This document shows, in pieces, positions 26,537 to 36,337 of a stretch of DNA of 64,000 bases; within the stretch, counting starts at the first letter, position 1, and each line of letters opens with the position of its first letter. The stretch is taken from the NCBI RefSeq assembly GCF_030818935.1, contig NZ_JAUTBD010000001.1, forward strand, positions 2,976,001-3,040,000. The letters run 5' to 3'. Both the position numbers and the translations under genes were made by a program. This stretch comes from Microbacterium sp. SORGH_AS_1204 (lineage in GTDB: Bacteria > Actinomycetota > Actinomycetes > Actinomycetales > Microbacteriaceae). The notes below the pieces were generated by a model. That model was not told where the DNA came from and did no database searches. It saw only the letters and a list, made by a program, of their open reading frames with translations.

Positions 26537-27195
26537 GCCGAGACCTCCTCGGTGGCAGCGCTCTTCGACGCGACGAAGGCGTCGTAGGCGGCCTTGGTGA
26601 AGACGATGTCGTCGGAGACGAGCACGTCGTAGGCGTTCAGCTGGCCGAAGGTCAGCACGTGGACGTACGCGAGGTTGCGCACGCTCTTGATCGTCAGCTC
26701 GTCGTCGCGGTCGATGACCACGAGGACGTTCTTGACGGCACCCAGGGTCGTCAGCGCGGTCGCGGCGGCCTTGGTCGAGGGGGCACCCTCGATGCCGAAG
26801 CTGTCGACGATGTGCAGACGCTGACCACGAGCGCGGTCGCTGAGCGCACCCAGGAGGGCGGCGGCGATCATCTTCTTGGGGGTGCGCTGGCCGTAGTCGC
26901 GGGGCTTGGGACCGTGGACGATGCCACCACCGGTCATGTGCGGCGCGCGGATCGAGCCCTGACGGGCGTTACCCGTGCCCTTCTGCTTGAAGGGCTTGCG
27001 GCCGGCACCCGAGACCTCGCCACGACGCTTGGTCGAGTGCGTGCCCTGGCGAGCCGCGGCGCGCTGCGCCACGACGACCTGGTGGATGAGGGGGATGTTC
27101 GTCTTGACGTCGAAGAGATCGGCGGGCAGCTCGACGGAGCCGGCCTTGTTGCCGTCGGACTTCACGACGTCGAGCGCGAGAGTCGAGTCAGCCAT
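26533..27195 (-). CDS. rplD: 50S ribosomal protein uL4 (220 aa)
   Basis: uL4 reaches into the exit tunnel and, in E. coli, regulates the S10 operon. The tunnel loop [20 protein letters not shown] and [20 protein letters not shown] has the normal macrolide-binding region. The C-terminal domain contains [20 protein letters not shown]. The ATG at 27195 is 2 nt after the rplC stop and gives the expected N-terminus [11 protein letters not shown]. Confidence 0.97.
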   Translation of the reverse strand: MADSTLALDVVKSDGNKAGSVELPADLFDVKTNIPLIHQVVVAQRAAARQGTHSTKRRGEVSGAGRKPFKQKGTGNARQGSIRAPHMTGGGIVHGPKPRDYGQRTPKKMIAAALLGALSDRARGQRLHIVDSFGIEGAPSTKAAATALTTLGAVKNVLVVIDRDDELTIKSVRNLAYVHVLTFGQLNAYDVLVSDDIVFTKAAYDAFVASKSAATEEVSA

Positions 27196-27197
27196 GA

Positions 27198-27857
27198 TCA
27201 GGCACCCTTCACTGCGTTGCGGACGTAGACGATGCGGCCACGAGCACCGGGGACGGCGCCCTTGACGAGCATCAGACCCTTCTCGGCGTCGACGGCGTGC
27301 ACCGTGAGGTTGAGGACGGTCACGCGCTCGCCACCCATACGGCCGGCCATGCGCATGCCCTTGAAGACGCGGCTGGGGGTCGACGAGGCGCCGATCGAAC
27401 CGGGCTTGCGGTGGTTGCGGTGCGCACCGTGCGATGCGGAGACACCCTTGAAGTTGTGACGCTTCATGACACCCGCGGTGCCCTTGCCCTTGCTGGTGCC
27501 GACGACGTCGACCAGCTGGCCGGCCTCGAAGAGACCGTCGACGGTGAGCTCCTGGCCCAGCGAGTAGTCGGCGGCGTCCGCGGTGCGCACCTCGGTGAGG
27601 TGACGGCGCGGGGTGACGCCGGCGGCGTCGAAGTGCGCCGTGAGCGGCTTGTTCACCTTGCGGGGGTCGATCTGGCCGTAGCCGATCTGCACGGCGTTGT
27701 AGCCGTCCTTCTCGAGCGAGCGCAGCTGGGTCACGACGTTCGGGGCGACCTCGATGACGGTGACGGGAACGAGCTTGCCGTTCTCGTCCCACACCTGGGT
27801 CATGCCGAGCTTGGTGCCGAGGAGGCCCTTGGAGATCTTGGAGTTGATGTCAGCCAT
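27198..27857 (-). CDS. rplC: 50S ribosomal protein uL3 (219 aa)
   Basis: uL3 is an assembly initiator whose loop reaches the peptidyl transferase centre. Motifs: [39 protein letters not shown] and the loop [20 protein letters not shown]. The ATG at 27857 gives [14 protein letters not shown]. It follows rpsJ by 8 nt. Confidence 0.98.
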   Translation of the reverse strand: MADINSKISKGLLGTKLGMTQVWDENGKLVPVTVIEVAPNVVTQLRSLEKDGYNAVQIGYGQIDPRKVNKPLTAHFDAAGVTPRRHLTEVRTADAADYSLGQELTVDGLFEAGQLVDVVGTSKGKGTAGVMKRHNFKGVSASHGAHRNHRKPGSIGASSTPSRVFKGMRMAGRMGGERVTVLNLTVHAVDAEKGLMLVKGAVPGARGRIVYVRNAVKGA

Positions 27858-27865
27858 GTCGAACC

Positions 27866-28174
27866 TCAGAGCTTGATCTCGATGTTGACATCGGCCGGGA
27901 GGTCGAGGCGCATCAGCGAGTCGACAGCCTTGGGCGTCGGGTCGATGATGTCGATGAGGCGCTTGTGGGTGCGCATCTCGAAGTGCTCGCGGCTGTCCTT
28001 GTACTTGTGGGGCGACCGGATGACGCACACGACGTTCTTCTCGGTCGGAAGGGGAACCGGGCCCACCACGGTGGCGCCGGCGCGGGTCACGGTGTCGACG
28101 ATCTTGCGCGCCGACGAATCGAGTCCGGCGTGGTCGTACGACTTCAGGCGAATGCGGATCTTCTGTCCCGCCAT
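27866..28174 (-). CDS. rpsJ: 30S ribosomal protein uS10 (102 aa)
   Basis: uS10 is a 30S head protein and also the NusG/NusB partner in antitermination. It begins [20 protein letters not shown] and has [20 protein letters not shown] and [20 protein letters not shown]. The length of 102 aa is typical. It is the first gene of the long S10-spc unit, with a promoter about 310 nt upstream and an unusually long leader. Confidence 0.98.
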   Translation of the reverse strand: MAGQKIRIRLKSYDHAGLDSSARKIVDTVTRAGATVVGPVPLPTEKNVVCVIRSPHKYKDSREHFEMRTHKRLIDIIDPTPKAVDSLMRLDLPADVNIEIKL

Positions 28175-28483
28175 TGTCTGCTCTCTCTCTTTCTCGCGTC
28201 TTACCCGACCTGGGGCATTGGACGCACGGTGGTGCTCACGCACCCTGGCACTTCCCCTCGCTCGCGCGAGAGATGCTGCACCGCTGTTCAGCTGTCAAAC
28301 CGGATGCCTGGGCACCCGGCCCGCCCCTCGCACGCACGCGCGCGATTCCCGTGAAGGATGAGGGGGTTCGGTGTGTGTTCTGCTGCCCGCGGCCCAGGAC
28401 CCTGCGCGTGTGCGCCGCCTGTGCACTGCCGAGACAGTGATCCTGGCGCGCGCCGAGCGCACGCCGGAATGTGGAACTGGACT

Positions 28484-28512
28484 AGTCTACGGACCCCTCG
28501 GGCATGCCGCAA
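28484..28512 (-). promoter_or_regulatory. Promoter of the S10 operon (rpsJ)
   Basis: On the minus strand TTGCGG (28507-28512) and TAGACT (28484-28489) are spaced by 17 nt. Initiation would be near 28477, giving a leader of about 300 nt. Confidence 0.7.
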
Positions 28513-28560
28513 ACCCGGGCGTGTCGCGCACGGCGATTCCTCAGGATCGGCGCGCGAAAC

Positions 28561-28599
28561 CACACCGGCGCCGCCCCTCGCGGGGACGGCGCCGGTGTG
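28561..28599 (-). terminator. Terminator hairpin of the antitoxin-like gene
   Basis: CACACCGGCGCCG (28561-28573) pairs perfectly with 28587-28599. An inner CCCC/GGGG stem extends it to 17 pairs with one bulged A and loop TCGC. It starts 8 nt past the stop codon at 28608. Confidence 0.85.
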
Positions 28600-28607
28600 G
28601 GACGAGC

Positions 28608-28826
28608 TCAGGCGTTGCCGATGTTCTTGTCGACGTTCGCTCGAACCTCGTCGACCTTGGCGTGGTGATCGGCCGGTACGACCTTCTTGATCGCGTCGGC
28701 TGCTCCGTCGAGGACTTTGTCGCTGACCTCCTCGGCCTTCTCGCTCCTCAGCGCCTCTTCGATCTTGTCGCGGTTGTCGTCCAGGAGCTTCTTGCCCTTG
28801 GCGATGATGTCGTCTACGCCGCTCAT
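28608..28826 (-). CDS. Rv0909/MT0933-like small antitoxin-family protein (72 aa)
   Basis: This short, highly charged helical protein begins MSGVDDIIAKGKKLLDDNRD and continues with KAEEVSDKVLDGAADAIKKV. It resembles the MT0933-type antitoxin family of actinobacteria, in which Rv0909 pairs with the toxin Rv0910. No toxin gene flanks it: the neighbours are tuf and the S10 operon, and it is monocistronic with its own terminator. It may therefore be an orphan with another role. It has an RBS (GGAGAGG) upstream of the ATG at 28826. Confidence 0.6.
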   Translation of the reverse strand: MSGVDDIIAKGKKLLDDNRDKIEEALRSEKAEEVSDKVLDGAADAIKKVVPADHHAKVDEVRANVDKNIGNA

Positions 28827-28928
28827 TGCCTCTCCGTCTCCGGGCCGAGCATGGTGCCGACCCCTCGTTCATTGTGGACGGGACGCGACCCCGGGTGGAA
28901 GACCCCGGCATCCGTTCTCCGGATACGA

Positions 28929-28958
28929 CACAGGCCGGGCCCGAAGGCCCGGCCTGTG
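28929..28958 (-). terminator. Terminator hairpin after tuf
   Basis: CACAGGCCGGGCC pairs with GGCCCGGCCTGTG (about 28929-28958), 13 pairs and a tiny loop. It lies 20 nt past the tuf stop. Confidence 0.85.
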
Positions 28959-28978
28959 CCGAGTGAAGTCGAAAGGAC

Positions 28979-30172
28979 TTACTTGATGATCTTGGTCACC
29001 GTGCCGGCGCCGACGGTGCGGCCACCCTCACGGATCGCGTAGCCGAGGCCCTCTTCCATGGCGATCGGCTGGATGAGCTCGACCGACATCTCGGTGGTGT
29101 CACCGGGCATGACCATCTCGGTGCCCTCGGGCAGCGTGATGACGCCGGTCACGTCGGTGGTGCGGAAGTAGAACTGGGGACGGTAGTTCGTGAAGAACGG
29201 GTTGTGGCGGCCGCCCTCTTCCTTGGACAGGATGTACGCCGTGCCCTCGAAGTTGGTGTGCGGGGTGACCGAACCGGGCTTCACGACGACCTGGCCGCGC
29301 TCGACGTCGTCACGCTTGGTGCCGCGCAGGAGCAGACCACAGTTCTCGCCGGCCCAGGCCTCGTCGAGCTGCTTGTGGAACATCTCGATACCCGTGACGG
29401 TGGTCTTCTGCGTCGGGCGGATGCCGACGATCTCGACCTCGGAGTTGATGCCGAGGGTACCGCGCTCGGCGCGACCCGTGACGACCGTGCCACGGCCGGT
29501 GATGGTGAAGACGTCCTCGATGGGCATGAGGAACGGCTTGTCCTTGTCACGCACCGGGTCGGGGATCGACTCGTCGACGGCTTCCATGAGCTCGACGATG
29601 GCGTTGACCCACTGCTCGTCGCCCTCGAGAGCCTTCAGGCCCGAGACGCGGACGACGGGGGCGTTGTCGCCGTCGAAGTCCTGCGACGACAGCAGCTCGC
29701 GGACCTCGAGCTCGACGAGCTCCAGGATCTCCTCGTCGTCGACCATGTCGCTCTTGTTCAGCGCGACGAGCAGGTAGGGCACGCCGACCTGCTTGGCGAG
29801 CAGGACGTGCTCGCGGGTCTGAGCCATCGGGCCGTCGGTGGCGGCGACCACGAGGATCGCGCCGTCCATCTGAGCGGCACCGGTGATCATGTTCTTGATG
29901 TAGTCGGCGTGGCCGGGCGCGTCGACGTGAGCGTAGTGACGCTTGGGGGTCTCGTACTCGACGTGCGAGATGTTGATCGTGATACCACGCTGACGCTCTT
30001 CCGGCGCCGAGTCGATCGACGCGAAGTCACGCTGAACGTTGGTGGCCGACGGGAACTTGTCGGCGAGCACCTTCGAGATGGCAGCGGTGAGCGTGGTCTT
30101 GCCGTGGTCGACGTGACCGATCGTTCCGATGTTCACGTGCGGCTTGGTCCGCTCGAACTTGGCCTTAGCCAC
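28979..30172 (-). CDS. tuf: Elongation factor Tu (397 aa)
   Basis: EF-Tu delivers aminoacyl-tRNA to the ribosome as a GTPase. The G domain has GHVDHGKTT (G1), the switch I region [19 protein letters not shown] (G3) and NKSDM (G4). The C-terminus [15 protein letters not shown] is standard. The 397-aa length is usual for actinobacteria. It follows fusA by 160 nt, with a hairpin in between and an AT-rich TAGTAAT box (30250-30256) that may be its own promoter element. Confidence 0.98.
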   Translation of the reverse strand: MAKAKFERTKPHVNIGTIGHVDHGKTTLTAAISKVLADKFPSATNVQRDFASIDSAPEERQRGITINISHVEYETPKRHYAHVDAPGHADYIKNMITGAAQMDGAILVVAATDGPMAQTREHVLLAKQVGVPYLLVALNKSDMVDDEEILELVELEVRELLSSQDFDGDNAPVVRVSGLKALEGDEQWVNAIVELMEAVDESIPDPVRDKDKPFLMPIEDVFTITGRGTVVTGRAERGTLGINSEVEIVGIRPTQKTTVTGIEMFHKQLDEAWAGENCGLLLRGTKRDDVERGQVVVKPGSVTPHTNFEGTAYILSKEEGGRHNPFFTNYRPQFYFRTTDVTGVITLPEGTEMVMPGDTTEMSVELIQPIAMEEGLGYAIREGGRTVGAGTVTKIIK

Positions 30173-30280
30173 TGGGTCCTCCTCAGGACGTTGGTTGCGA
30201 GGTCTCGGGCGCTGGATTGCGACCGGTTCTTCGCGGGGATGGATCTCAGATTACTAGAGAGTCGGTGTTCAGTTTGAGTG

Positions 30281-30319
30281 GATGCCGGGAACCCGAGCGG
30301 AACCCGGATTCCCGGCATC
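30281..30319 (-). terminator. Hairpin between fusA and tuf
   Basis: GATGCCGGGAA (30281-30291) pairs with TTCCCGGCATC (30309-30319), an 11-bp perfect stem. The loop contains a second CCGAGCGG/CCCGG-rich segment. It starts 13 nt after the fusA stop. Confidence 0.7.
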
Positions 30320-30332
30320 CTCGAGAGCGGTG

Positions 30333-32447
30333 TTACTCGCCCTTGTTCTTCTGGATGATCTCGTCGGCCACGGCCTTCGGGACATCGGCGTAGCTGTCGA
30401 ACTCCATCGAGTAGACGGCGCGGCCGGAGGTCTTCGAGCGCAGGTCACCGATGTAGCCGAACATCTCGGACAGCGGCACGTTGGCCCGGACGACCTTGAC
30501 GCCGGCGGCGTCTTCCATCGACTGGATCTGGCCACGACGCGAGTTGAGGTCGCCGATGACGTCGCCCATGTACTCCTCGGGAGTACGCACCTCCACGGCC
30601 ATGATCGGCTCGAGGATGGTGGGGTTGGCCTTGCGGACGGCCTCCTTGAAGCCCATGGAACCGGCGATCTTGAACGCCATCTCCGAGGAGTCGACGTCGT
30701 GCGAAGCACCGTCGAGGAGGATCGCCTTGACACCCACCATGGGGTAGCCGGCGAGCACGCCGACGTTCATGGCGTCCTGGAAGCCCTGGTCGGTCGGCGA
30801 GATGTACTCGCGCGGGATACGACCACCGGTGACCTTGTTCTCGAACTCGTAGGTCTTGTCGGCCGTGACCTCGAGGGGCTCGATCGCGAACTGGATCTTC
30901 GCGAACTGACCCGAACCACCGGTCTGCTTCTTGTGGGTGTAGTCGTGACGCTCGACCGACTTGCGGATCGTCTCGCGGTAGGCCACCTGGGGCTTTCCGA
31001 CGTTGGCCTCGACCTTGAACTCGCGCTTCATGCGGTCGACCAGGATGTCGAGGTGGAGCTCGCCCATGCCCTTGATGACGGTCTGGCCGGTCTCGGCGTT
31101 CTGCTCGACGCGGAACGTCGGGTCTTCTTCCGCGAGCTTCTGGATGGCGACACCCAGCTTCTCCTGGTCGGCCTTGGTCTTGGGCTCGATGGCGACCTCG
31201 ATGACCGGCTCGGGGAAGGTCATCGACTCGAGCACGACCTGGTTGGCCGGGTCGCACAGGGTGTCACCGGTGGTGGTGTCCTTCAGGCCGATGACGGCGT
31301 AGATGTGACCGGCGGTGACCGAGTCGACCGGCATCTCCTTGTTGGCGTGCATCTGGAAGATCTTCCCGATGCGCTCCTTCTTGCCCTTGGTCGCGTTGAC
31401 GACCTGAGCGCCTGAGTCGAGGTGACCCGAGTACACGCGGATGTAGGTGAGACGACCGAAGAACGGGTGCGTCACGATCTTGAACGCCAGGGCCGCGAAC
31501 GGCTCCTCACGGTCGGCGTGACGCTCGATGACGACCTCTTCGTCCTTGGGGTCGTGCGCCTCGATGGCGGGCACGTCGAGGGGCGAGGGGAGGTAGTCGA
31601 CGACGGCGTCGAGCATGGGCTGGACACCGCGGTTCTTGAACGCCGATCCGCAGAGCACGGGGTAGAGCTCCGAGTTGATCGTCATCTTGCGGATCGCGCC
31701 CTTGATCTCGGCGACCGTGAGCTCCTCACCGCCGAAGAACTTCTCGAGAAGGGCGTCGTCGGACTCGGCGACGGTCTCCAGCAGCTGCTGGCGGTACTCG
31801 GCGGCCTTGTCGGCGAGATCGGCGGGGATTTCCTGGATCTCGTACTTCGCGCCCATGGTCACGTCACCCTTGGCGTCACCGGGCCAGACGAGCGCACGCA
31901 TCTCGACGAGGTCGATGACGCCGACGAAGTCGTTCTCGGAACCGATGGGCAGCTGGATGACCAGCGGCTTGGCCTTGAGGCGGTTGACGATGGTGTCGAC
32001 CGTGAAGTAGAAGTCGGCGCCCAGCTTGTCCATCTTGTTGACGAAGCAGATACGCGGGACGTCGTACTTGTCTGCCTGACGCCACACGGTCTCGGACTGG
32101 GGCTCGACGCCCTCCTTGCCGTCGAAGACGGCGACGGCACCGTCGAGCACGCGGAGCGAGCGCTCCACCTCGACGGTGAAGTCGACGTGACCGGGGGTGT
32201 CGATGATGTTGATCTGGTTCTTGTCCCAGAAGCAGGTCACGGCCGCAGAGGTGATCGTGATGCCACGCTCCTGCTCCTGCTCCATCCAGTCGGTGGTCGC
32301 CGCACCGTCGTGCGTCTCACCGATCTTGTGGTTGACGCCCGTGTAGAACAGGATGCGCTCGGTCGTCGTGGTCTTGCCGGCGTCGATGTGGGCCATGATG
32401 CCGATGTTGCGGACCTTGTGCAGGTCGGTGAGCACGTCTTGTGCCAC
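30333..32447 (-). CDS. fusA: Elongation factor G (704 aa)
   Basis: EF-G drives translocation. The GTPase motifs are [14 protein letters not shown] (G1), [10 protein letters not shown] near switch [10 protein letters not shown] (G3) and NKMDK (G4). Domains II-V are complete to the end [11 protein letters not shown] chose the GTG at 32447 ([20 protein letters not shown]), with GGAAG upstream, which gives the typical 704 aa. The upstream in-frame extension is not conserved. It is the third gene of the str operon. Confidence 0.98.
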   Translation of the reverse strand: MAQDVLTDLHKVRNIGIMAHIDAGKTTTTERILFYTGVNHKIGETHDGAATTDWMEQEQERGITITSAAVTCFWDKNQINIIDTPGHVDFTVEVERSLRVLDGAVAVFDGKEGVEPQSETVWRQADKYDVPRICFVNKMDKLGADFYFTVDTIVNRLKAKPLVIQLPIGSENDFVGVIDLVEMRALVWPGDAKGDVTMGAKYEIQEIPADLADKAAEYRQQLLETVAESDDALLEKFFGGEELTVAEIKGAIRKMTINSELYPVLCGSAFKNRGVQPMLDAVVDYLPSPLDVPAIEAHDPKDEEVVIERHADREEPFAALAFKIVTHPFFGRLTYIRVYSGHLDSGAQVVNATKGKKERIGKIFQMHANKEMPVDSVTAGHIYAVIGLKDTTTGDTLCDPANQVVLESMTFPEPVIEVAIEPKTKADQEKLGVAIQKLAEEDPTFRVEQNAETGQTVIKGMGELHLDILVDRMKREFKVEANVGKPQVAYRETIRKSVERHDYTHKKQTGGSGQFAKIQFAIEPLEVTADKTYEFENKVTGGRIPREYISPTDQGFQDAMNVGVLAGYPMVGVKAILLDGASHDVDSSEMAFKIAGSMGFKEAVRKANPTILEPIMAVEVRTPEEYMGDVIGDLNSRRGQIQSMEDAAGVKVVRANVPLSEMFGYIGDLRSKTSGRAVYSMEFDSYADVPKAVADEIIQKNKGE

Positions 32448-32490
32448 GGGTGTCTTCCTTACCTGTTGGGAGGTTGATGCCGGGCCCATC

Positions 32491-32527
32491 GGAGGGTCCG
32501 TGACCGGGGTTCGATCACGGACCCTCC
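32491..32527 (-). terminator. Perfect 13-bp hairpin between rpsG and fusA
   Basis: GGAGGGTCCGTGA (32491-32503) pairs with TCACGGACCCTCC (32515-32527), with an 11-nt loop. It begins 7 nt after the rpsG stop within the str operon and has no T-run. Confidence 0.75.
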
Positions 32528-32534
32528 GCGGGTT

Positions 32535-33005
32535 TTACCAGCGGTAGTGCGCGAAGGCGCGGTTCGACTCGGCCATCTTGTGGGTGTCTTCGCGGCGCTT
32601 GACCGCGGCACCGAGGCCGTTCGAGGCGTCGAGGATCTCGTTCTGCAGACGCTCGGTCATCGTCTTCTCACGACGACCCTTCGCGTAGCTGACGAGCCAG
32701 CGCAGCGCGAGGGTGTTCGCACGGTGCGGCTTGACCTCGACGGGAACCTGGTAGGTCGAACCGCCGACGCGGCGGCTCTTGACCTCGAGGGTGGGACGGA
32801 CGTTGTCGAGCGCCTTCTTGAGCGTGGCGACAGCGTCTTGGCTGTTCTTCGCCTCGACGCCCTTGAGGGCGTCGTAGACGATCGACTCGGCGATGGACTT
32901 CTTGCCGTCGACCAGGATCTTGTTGACCAGCTGGGTGACGACGGGAGCGCCGTAGACCGGGTCGTTGACGACGGGACGCTTCGGGGCGGGACCCTTACGA
33001 GGCAT
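32535..33005 (-). CDS. rpsG: 30S ribosomal protein uS7 (156 aa)
   Basis: uS7 organises the 30S head. It begins [20 protein letters not shown] and has [20 protein letters not shown] [20 protein letters not shown], and ends [14 protein letters not shown]. The 156-aa length is typical. It follows rpsL by 5 nt. Confidence 0.98.
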   Translation of the reverse strand: MPRKGPAPKRPVVNDPVYGAPVVTQLVNKILVDGKKSIAESIVYDALKGVEAKNSQDAVATLKKALDNVRPTLEVKSRRVGGSTYQVPVEVKPHRANTLALRWLVSYAKGRREKTMTERLQNEILDASNGLGAAVKRREDTHKMAESNRAFAHYRW

Positions 33006-33010
33006 GGTTC

Positions 33011-33379
33011 TCAGCCCTTCTTCGCGCCGTAGCGGCTGCGAGCCTGCTTACGGTTCTTGACAGCCTGGGTGTCGAGCGCACCGCGGACGATCTTGTAACG
33101 GACACCGGGGAGGTCCTTGACGCGACCACCGCGGACGAGCACGAGCGAGTGCTCCTGCAGGTTGTGGCCCTCGCCGGGGATGTAGGCGGTGACCTCGGTG
33201 CCGTTGCGCAGCTTCACACGGGCGACCTTGCGCATGGCCGAGTTCGGCTTCTTGGGGGTCGTGGTGTACACGCGAGTGCACACGCCGGCCTGCTGGGGGT
33301 TCGACTTCAGCGCGGGAGCCTTGGTCTTCGAGACCTTCGGCGAGCGGCCCTTGCGAACCAACTGCTGAATGGTTGGCAC
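33011..33379 (-). CDS. rpsL: 30S ribosomal protein uS12 (122 aa)
   Basis: uS12 is in the decoding centre. The GTG at 33379 gives [16 protein letters not shown]. The streptomycin-relevant residues are unmodified: Lys43 in TPKKPNSAM and Lys88 in GGRVKDLPG, so no resistance mutation is seen there. It is the first gene of the str operon, and GGAGAG lies 3 nt upstream of the start. Confidence 0.98.
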   Translation of the reverse strand: MPTIQQLVRKGRSPKVSKTKAPALKSNPQQAGVCTRVYTTTPKKPNSAMRKVARVKLRNGTEVTAYIPGEGHNLQEHSLVLVRGGRVKDLPGVRYKIVRGALDTQAVKNRKQARSRYGAKKG

Positions 33380-33504
33380 GTTCTCTCCTTGATTGGCTGG
33401 GCGTCGCCTCGCGGTGGCGCCCAGGGTGCTGCACGGTGACAGCGTCGTGTCTCCCCCGCCATGCCGCGCATCTTGCGATTCGTGACGTGTCGGGCTCACG
33501 TGTG

Positions 33505-33547
33505 ATCCACCCCGCGTCAGAATGATCTGACGCGCTTCGCGGTGGAT
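33505..33547 (-). promoter_or_regulatory. Two-tier hairpin in the str leader
   Basis: The inner stem CGCGTCAG (33513-33520) pairs with CTGACGCG (33527-33534) over loop AATGAT. The outer stem ATCCACC (33505-33511) pairs with GGTGGAT (33541-33547). It lies between the promoter and rpsL, 126 nt before the start codon, and is a candidate regulatory structure. Confidence 0.55.
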
Positions 33548-33659
33548 ATGCCGTGGGGGCGACCTGTTCGCAGGCCGATCCCTGAGATGGTGCGAGCGTT
33601 GATCCGTGCGACACGCCCGAGGGCACGACACACGGCGCGCGTGAACGCACACCCGGTCA

Positions 33660-33688
33660 ATGATACGCGTTCTCCGGGGGTGCGGCAA
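33660..33688 (-). promoter_or_regulatory. Promoter of the str operon (rpsL)
   Basis: On the minus strand TTGCCG (33683-33688) and TATCAT (33660-33665) are spaced 17 nt apart. The predicted start near 33653 gives a leader of about 270 nt. Confidence 0.7.
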
Positions 33689-33731
33689 ACATGCACCGAG
33701 GATGCCATGCGGAGCCACGGACGCCGCGGGA

Positions 33732-34643
33732 TCAGCCGAGCAGGAGTGCGACGCCGACCGCAGCGACCGCGACCACCGCGCCCATGACGGTCAGCAGGAT
33801 GAGCAGCCGCACTCCTCCTCGAGCGCGTCGCGGGCGCGTCGTCGCGGCATTCGTCGCCCGAGGCCGCGGGTCGGCCGCCCTCCGCGCCACCCGGACGGGG
33901 GCGTCCGCGCGCGGGGCGTACGCCTCTCGACCGAGGACGGTGGGTGAGCGCGCCTCGCGCACCGCACCGGGCTCGTCGATAGGGGGCGGCGGCGGCGTGC
34001 GGTCGCCCGCGCGGGAACCCGCGGCGGTCGCGTCATCGACCCCCTCGTCGGCCGCGGTGTCGGTCGCGGCGGCGGTCCCGGTGTCGGCCACGGTGTCGGC
34101 CACGGTGTCGGGCTCGGTGTCGGGCTCGGCCACGCTGCCGGTCCCGGTGCCGGTCCCGGCGGCGGGCTCGGCGGCGAGCTCGGCCACGATGCCGCCACCC
34201 GGAGCGTCTTCGTGTGCAGACCCGCCACGAGGAAGGAAGGGATCGGCACGGACGCGGCCCGACTCGCGGGGAGAACGGACCGCGGCGTCGCTGGTCCCCC
34301 GTCGGCGCCGCTCGGCGCGTCGGTCAGCCGACCGGGACACAGCGGTGTCTTCGTCGGGGTGGGGCTGCTCGGACTCCGGCTGCGGGTCGACCGACGACGG
34401 CGGCGCGGAGCGCCCCACAGCCGGACGGACGCGGACGGTGTCGTCGACGGGGTCGGTGACGCCCTCGGGCGCTCGATGCCCGGTACCCGGCGCGGATCGG
34501 GCTGAGCGCACGGTCTCGTCGTCGACCTCGTCGAGTGCCGGCGCGACCGGCCACGCGCGCAACCGGCCGGCCCAGAGCGTCACGTCGTCGGCGGCGTCAT
34601 CCGGAATGTCGGCGGCGTCATCCGGAACGTCGGCGCCGCTCAC
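33732..34643 (-). CDS. Tail-anchored low-complexity protein of the kinase/FHA cluster (303 aa)
   Basis: About 270 residues are disordered and repetitive ([21 protein letters not shown], Pro and Arg-rich), followed by a C-terminal transmembrane helix ([20 protein letters not shown]). It is the last gene of the cluster. Its GTG start overlaps the FHA stop by 4 nt, so it is co-translated. The N-terminus lies in the cytoplasm if it is a tail anchor, where Thr residues could be substrates for the kinase and ligands for the FHA domain; that is inference. I do not recognise a family. Confidence 0.65.
   Translation of the reverse strand: MSGADVPDDAADIPDDAADDVTLWAGRLRAWPVAPALDEVDDETVRSARSAPGTGHRAPEGVTDPVDDTVRVRPAVGRSAPPSSVDPQPESEQPHPDEDTAVSRSADRRAERRRRGTSDAAVRSPRESGRVRADPFLPRGGSAHEDAPGGGIVAELAAEPAAGTGTGTGSVAEPDTEPDTVADTVADTGTAAATDTAADEGVDDATAAGSRAGDRTPPPPPIDEPGAVREARSPTVLGREAYAPRADAPVRVARRAADPRPRATNAATTRPRRARGGVRLLILLTVMGAVVAVAAVGVALLLG
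34587..34628 (-). repeat. 21-bp tandem repeat, two units
   Basis: Units 34587-34607 and 34608-34628 differ only in the last base. They encode PDDAAD-V/I twice at the N-terminus of the low-complexity protein. Confidence 0.8.
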
Positions 34644-36337
34644 GTGTCGCTCCGCGCCAGTCGCACCTCCGCGTCCCCCAGGAAGAAGCGCGCCCCTGCC
34701 TCGATCTCCTCCCCGCGGGGAGCCTCGACCTCGGTGCCCATCAGCGTGGCGAACAGCACGCCGTTCGTGGAATCCAGATCGGTGATGTACCAGGTCTCGC
34801 CCCGCAGCTGCAGACGGGCGTGGGTCTTCGACACCGTGCGCGTCTCATCGGAAATCGCCACGAGCTGCGCGTCGGGGTGGGCGGCATCCGGACTCGGCCG
34901 ACGCCCCAGGATGACGACATCGGAGGTCAGAGCGACCGGAGCACCGCCGGGAGGCACCAGCATCCATGGAATGCGCTTGCGACGTGTCACCACGGTGCGG
35001 TCGAGGGCGTCGGGGTCGTCGTCGGCGACATCGGGGACCGCCGACTGCGCGTAGAGGGAGGACACCGACGTGCGAGCGGATCGCGGAGAACCGGCCTCCG
35101 GCACCTCGGAGACGGCGGACACGGCCTCCGACAGCTCAGGGAACTCGTCGCCGGGTACGACGGCCGACGGCCGGGCGATCGCCGCCGTCTCGGGTGCCGG
35201 ACGAGTGAGGGGCACGTCGGCGATCGGCGCCGCGCGCTCCGCGCCGGTTCTCGCCGCCCGCCGGGACGGGGCGCTCCACGCACCGACCGACGACTCTGGG
35301 CCGGCCACGGCGTCATCGGGGGCGTCAGGGTGCTCATCCGACGCGGAAGCGGCCGGCTCGCCCCCGTTGGGCGCGTCGCGGGTCGACGGCTCGGCGACGG
35401 GGACGAGCGCGGGCGCATCCGTCGACGGACGATCGTGATCGGCGCGCGACGCGGACAGCCCCTGCAGCGCGTCGACCGCGAGTCCTCGGCGGGGCCCGAT
35501 CGAGCTGCGGGGGGCGTCGTCGCGGAGGGCGTTCAGCACGTCGGACACCGCAGCGTCGGCATCCGCGTCCGTGCGACCGGATCGCACGGCGTCGACGCTT
35601 CGGCGCTGCTCGTCGAACGAAGCCATCTCTCGGCCGACCGGGGCCGACCAGTCGATGGCGGAGGGGACGGCATCGGCCAGCGGGAGCGACGGCGCGGCGA
35701 AGGGCATGACGACCGGTTCCGACGCGGGCGCAGGCTCCGGCCCGCCGCGCTCCGCGATCGGCGCGTCCGGGGTCCAGTGCCCGCGCTCCCACGCCGACTC
35801 CGGGGTCGCCTTCCCTCCCGCGGGTGCCCACCCGGCGGGTTCCGCGCTCGGCGCCTCCCACGCCGCCGCGGCATCCGGCGTCCAGCCACCGACGAGCGGC
35901 ACGTACGCCGGTGCGTGGTCGTTTCCGCGGCGGAAGGGCCCGGAACGCTCGTCCACGAGTCCGCCTCCGCCCTCGCCCGACCACCGCGCCGACCCCCAAC
36001 CCAGGATGCTGGCCCACACCACGGGGAAGAGGGCACCGACCACGGTCAACCCGGCGCCGCCGCCGAAGGCCACGGTGATGCGGTGGACGGCGACGATGAA
36101 GACGACGACGAACGCGATGGCGCCGAACAGCGGCACGACGTTCAGCAGGACGAGCCAGGGCGAGAAGTCCCCACGCTGCAGCACCGTCGCGACGTTCAGA
36201 ACCGGAACCCACGCCTTCCAGCTCGGCTCCTGCATCTTGCGGAACATCGCGGCCAGCGCCAGGGCGAACCAGACGTAGAGCACGACGACGAGCGCAAGCG
36301 ACGTCATCCCGAGAACCACCATGGTCGAATCGGTCAT
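34640..36337 (-). CDS. DUF5684-like membrane and FHA-domain protein (565 aa)
   Basis: The N-terminal part (about residues 1-115) has four hydrophobic segments around a WKAWVPVLN motif, like DUF5684 membrane domains. A low-complexity acidic/Pro/Ala middle (about 120-440) follows. The C-terminus (about 465-560) is an FHA domain with VVILGRRP, SKTHARLQL and DLDSTNGV, the pThr-binding loops, though VSKTHA stands in for the usual SRxHA. It should read phospho-Thr made by the cluster kinase. It overlaps TgpA-like upstream and the tail-anchored gene downstream by 4 nt each. Confidence 0.8.
   Translation of the reverse strand: MTDSTMVVLGMTSLALVVVLYVWFALALAAMFRKMQEPSWKAWVPVLNVATVLQRGDFSPWLVLLNVVPLFGAIAFVVVFIVAVHRITVAFGGGAGLTVVGALFPVVWASILGWGSARWSGEGGGGLVDERSGPFRRGNDHAPAYVPLVGGWTPDAAAAWEAPSAEPAGWAPAGGKATPESAWERGHWTPDAPIAERGGPEPAPASEPVVMPFAAPSLPLADAVPSAIDWSAPVGREMASFDEQRRSVDAVRSGRTDADADAAVSDVLNALRDDAPRSSIGPRRGLAVDALQGLSASRADHDRPSTDAPALVPVAEPSTRDAPNGGEPAASASDEHPDAPDDAVAGPESSVGAWSAPSRRAARTGAERAAPIADVPLTRPAPETAAIARPSAVVPGDEFPELSEAVSAVSEVPEAGSPRSARTSVSSLYAQSAVPDVADDDPDALDRTVVTRRKRIPWMLVPPGGAPVALTSDVVILGRRPSPDAAHPDAQLVAISDETRTVSKTHARLQLRGETWYITDLDSTNGVLFATLMGTEVEAPRGEEIEAGARFFLGDAEVRLARSDT

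Larger units (their letters stand above)
28175..28607 (-). other. Intergenic leader of the S10 operon (433 nt, no gene)
   Basis: I found no plausible coding region here. It contains the rpsJ promoter (28484-28512), about 300 nt of transcribed leader before rpsJ, and the terminator of the antitoxin-like gene (28561-28599). The length leaves room for leader-based control such as L4-type attenuation, but I could not assign a specific structure. Confidence 0.6.
33380..33731 (-). other. Leader and promoter region of the str operon (352 nt, no gene)
   Basis: No supported coding region is present. It holds the rpsL promoter (33660-33688), a leader of about 270 nt, and a two-tier hairpin (33505-33547). 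It also covers the end of the low-complexity gene at 33732. Confidence 0.6.

Noticed and set aside
33505..33547. The str leader hairpin as a terminator
   Set aside because: No T-run on the minus strand and it would block an essential operon; a regulatory or processing role is more plausible.
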